This document shows, piece after piece, positions 62,346 to 64,000 of a stretch of DNA of 64,000 nt. A program made the translations under genes and the position numbers. The stretch is taken from assembly GCA_029202485.1 (NCBI GenBank), contig CP119313.1, forward strand, positions 4,216,001 to 4,280,000, read 5' to 3'. Numbering within the stretch: the first letter of the stretch is position 1; every line of letters begins with the position of its first letter. The notes under the pieces are model-generated. The model was not told where the DNA came from. It ran no database searches and worked only from the letters and a program-made list of their open reading frames with translations. Source of the stretch: Candidatus Pedobacter colombiensis (GTDB taxonomy: Bacteria > Bacteroidota > Bacteroidia > Sphingobacteriales > Sphingobacteriaceae).

Positions 62346-63218
62346 TTAGAGCTTTTGAAAGACCTTCTCTTTTAATTTTACGGATTTGGTCTTGCTAATC
62401 TTATGTACCCGTTTATAATAATTGATCGTGCCTTTTGCTTCAGGGGTTTCTTTATCCTCAAACGCATCAATCTTCTTTTTGTAACTCTCTGCTAAATAAA
62501 GACCATTGTTCTTAACAATAATATTTGTGACTTTAGGATGCTTCGTTTGATAAAAGGTCTTGTTGTGACTGATCTTAAATCCTTTAGAAATGATAATAGC
62601 CATGACTTCATTGATCAGATGTTGAAAATTTGTTTTTGACGAAATGGTGATGTCGTCTACGAAAGTTGTAAAAATAAGTCCATGTTCCCTTGTTAAAATA
62701 TCAATTTCATTACCTGCACTATAAAAGGCAAGATTTGCCAGGTAAGGAGATGTTGGAGTTCCTTGTGGGAGGCTGCCTTTGTAAGTCGTCAGTTTGGTGA
62801 GTATGCTGGAAATTGTAGGAGAAAATTTTCTCTTCATAAACATATCAAAAACCTGATTGTGGGTAATGCCGGGATAGAAATTCCTTAAGTCCGTATTAAA
62901 AAAGAACTTATTCCCCTGATGCATTTTAGCATTTAAAATATTGTCTCTTTTGGCAATTCCACCAAAGGCATAATCAGGTAGCTTGATCTTTTTTAACAGG
63001 TTATTGTAGATCCGCTTTTGAACATCTTTGAGAAGTTTTACGCTGGGATATAAATCCCTAGTTCTTGGTTTACCGTTTTTACCTATCAGAGGAATGCCCG
63101 CCTTATCCAACTTAGGATTACTAATCAAGTAATAATATTTATCGATATTCTCTAAAAGATGGTTTAATTCCTTTTGTGATATCAGTAAAATTCGGCATAG
63201 TTTATTTATATCCAGCAT
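62346..63218 (-). CDS. Retron-like reverse transcriptase
   Basis: This 290-residue RNA-directed DNA polymerase has the core RT motifs: FFFNTDLRNFYPGI (107-118, first catalytic Asp110), LPQGTPTSP (150-158) and FVDD (186-189, catalytic aspartates). NAKMH at 96-100 fits the NAxxH motif of retron RTs, whereas the VTG motif appears changed to VTN at 230-232. KPRTRDLYPSVKLLKDVQKRI (50-70) fits the retron N-terminal region. The size is near the short end of the class and there is no maturase or endonuclease domain, so a group II intron is unlikely. It starts 5 bp after the HTH gene, so the two are cotranscribed. No msr-msd RNA could be located by eye. Confidence 0.9.
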   Translation of the reverse strand: MLDINKLCRILLISQKELNHLLENIDKYYYLISNPKLDKAGIPLIGKNGKPRTRDLYPSVKLLKDVQKRIYNNLLKKIKLPDYAFGGIAKRDNILNAKMHQGNKFFFNTDLRNFYPGITHNQVFDMFMKRKFSPTISSILTKLTTYKGSLPQGTPTSPYLANLAFYSAGNEIDILTREHGLIFTTFVDDITISSKTNFQHLINEVMAIIISKGFKISHNKTFYQTKHPKVTNIIVKNNGLYLAESYKKKIDAFEDKETPEAKGTINYYKRVHKISKTKSVKLKEKVFQKL

Positions 63219-63223
63219 ATTGT

Positions 63224-63508
63224 CTAAAAAAAGCTTTCAATCATTCCTTGTATTGAAGGTAAGATGATCTTAAATGAGTCCCGTTTTTTAGGATCAACGT
63301 CCTCTTCGGTTAACGAATGGAAAAATAGTACCGGTAGTGGAATTTGTAATGCACTTGCTATTGTTTTTAAAACAGATAGTGCTGGTTCTTTTTGGTTACT
63401 CTCTATCTTGGAGAGATAAGCCTGGGTAAGATCGCATTTATCAGCAAATTCATTCTGCTTAAACCCTTTTTTTATTCTTAGTCGTTTAATTGTGCTTCCA
63501 ATGTCCAT
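63224..63508 (-). CDS. XRE-family helix-turn-helix protein
   Basis: This 94-residue protein has a Cro/XRE HTH at residues 6-60 (IKRLRIKKGFKQNEFADKC, then LTQAYLSKIES and LKTIASALQIPLPVLFF), followed by a short acidic-to-hydrophobic tail (EEDVDPKKRDSFKIILPSIQGMIESFF). It is directly upstream of the RT gene and coupled to it. It can be the operon repressor or, as in retrons that carry a small HTH protein next to the RT, the effector or its regulator. The tail is longer than in simple Cro proteins, which may allow a contact with the RT. Confidence 0.9.
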   Translation of the reverse strand: MDIGSTIKRLRIKKGFKQNEFADKCDLTQAYLSKIESNQKEPALSVLKTIASALQIPLPVLFFHSLTEEDVDPKKRDSFKIILPSIQGMIESFF

Positions 63509-63541
63509 AAAACATATTTTGATAAAAGTAGGAGTGCCAGA

Positions 63542-63781
63542 TTAAAATAAGTCCTTAACATGATCGATAAAAGTAAATATCCGTAAGAGGATCTCTAATA
63601 CTTTAACAAACGTGAGTTTCTGAACATGAGGATTTGGCTCTGTTTTGGACTCTTCTAGTTTGTCAATACAATCATTTAAAAGAACTTGTTCTTCATCTGA
63701 GAACGAACAACGGTCATTTGAAAGGATGGTTCTTATACCTTGTATAAGCTCATCGTTGTTTTTTAAGCTATGTTTTTGCAT
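63542..63781 (-). CDS. Small helical protein upstream of the HTH-RT pair
   Basis: From the ATG at 63781 the product has 79 residues (MQKHSLKNNDELIQGI); a GTG at 63805 would add eight. It is acidic and helical (SFSDEEQVLLNDCIDKLEESK) with a hydrophobic amphipathic end (VKVLEILLRIFTFIDHVKDLF). No family is recognised. It lies 33 bp before the HTH gene in the same direction, so it is likely the first gene of a three-gene unit with HTH and RT. Its amphipathic tail would suit a membrane-active or protein-binding function, but that is speculation. Confidence 0.65.
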   Translation of the reverse strand: MQKHSLKNNDELIQGIRTILSNDRCSFSDEEQVLLNDCIDKLEESKTEPNPHVQKLTFVKVLEILLRIFTFIDHVKDLF

Positions 63782-64000
63782 AATCTTGAATTTAATTAAA
63801 GGCACTATTGCCTTCCTTTTTTCAATTATGCTGTAATTAAATTCACAAACGTTGATCGTTACTCACTCCTACAGAATCCTGCTTCCTTATCAAAAACAGA
63901 GATGATTTCACTACAGATTATACCAGTTGTCACAAGTTAATTCAGTTTAGTTTCAGTCAATTTCACCAGTCAAAAGCCAGATAAAGGTTCAGCTAGAGGT
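63782..64000 (-). promoter_or_regulatory. Leader of the small ORF-HTH-RT unit
   Basis: This stretch upstream of the three-gene unit is where a promoter, and possibly a retron non-coding RNA, would be expected. The clearest structure is AAGGCA / TGCCTT with a 4-nt loop at about 63800-63815, followed on the plus strand by CCTTTTTT. I found no convincing long stem and no paired a1/a2 repeats of a retron RNA; the RNA could extend beyond the window. Confidence 0.35.

Noticed and set aside
62346..63218. Group II intron-encoded RT
   Set aside because: No maturase or HNH domain, short length, retron-type NAxxH motif and no intron RNA domains recognised around it.
1..64000. Insertion sequences or transposase genes
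   Set aside because: No transposase-like reading frame or IS-type terminal repeats were recognised; the only recombinase is the serine integrase at 57.6-59.1 kb.

Overview
The window looks like a chromosomal segment of a Bacteroidota bacterium of the family Sphingobacteriaceae, most likely Pedobacter or a close relative. I infer this from two complete ECF sigma / FecR / SusC / SusD loci, lipoproteins with short Bacteroidota-type lipoboxes, promoter-like elements of the TTTG-N17-22-TANNTTTG form, weak or absent Shine-Dalgarno sequences, and housekeeping neighbourhoods (parA-parB-DUF5683, ftsX-DUF3098-uppP-truB, a short PUA-less TruB) typical of that group. No taxonomic marker such as 16S rRNA lies in the window, so genus is inference.

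Layout. 1-2.0 kb: chromosome partitioning (parA, parB, start of a DUF5683 gene). 2.2-5.6 kb: an FMN reductase, a small BtuF-like protein, an oligopeptide-type binding lipoprotein, and a collapsed, decayed second copy of the last two genes. 5.7-14.7 kb (+): first nutrient-uptake locus, sigma - FecR - SusC - SusD - HExxH metallohydrolase lipoprotein - DUF4302 lipoprotein. 14.7-19.3 kb: a TonB-dependent receptor divergent from a YncE-like beta-propeller, then PepSY-like and DUF2147 proteins. 19.6-28.9 kb (-): second uptake locus, sigma - FecR - SusC - SusD followed by two thioredoxin-fold proteins. 29.1 kb: a 100-bp palindromic intergenic element. 29.4-57.1 kb: core genome (leuS, a CLC-type fluoride/chloride transporter, ftsX, uppP, truB, yitT-like, ribF, Kef-type antiporter, LysE, uvrA, an ECF sigma factor, nth, recA, tsaD, tamB, ribBA, LptF/G permease, a START-like protein). 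57.19 kb: a tRNA with CAT anticodon.

From 57.3 kb to the end the character changes: a large serine recombinase with its small partner gene sits right after the tRNA, followed by a GHKL ATPase fused to a PD-(D/E)XK-type nuclease, decayed fragments, and a minus-strand cassette of small ORF - XRE-type HTH - retron-like reverse transcriptase. I read this as the left end of an integrated element carrying candidate phage-defence genes; the right end is outside the window.

How the parts work together. In each uptake locus the SusC N-terminal STN domain is expected to touch the FecR anti-sigma factor and so release the sigma factor when substrate is bound, switching on the SusC/SusD import pair; both SusC genes share a short leader motif at the same distance from the start codon. 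The core genes show no unusual organisation except a terminator for ribBA that appears to be written inside the 3' end of the convergent tamB gene, and a tamB reading frame that extends upstream of its only standard start codon. The strongest candidates for undescribed biology are the RT/HTH/small-ORF cassette and the ATPase-nuclease fusion in the element.
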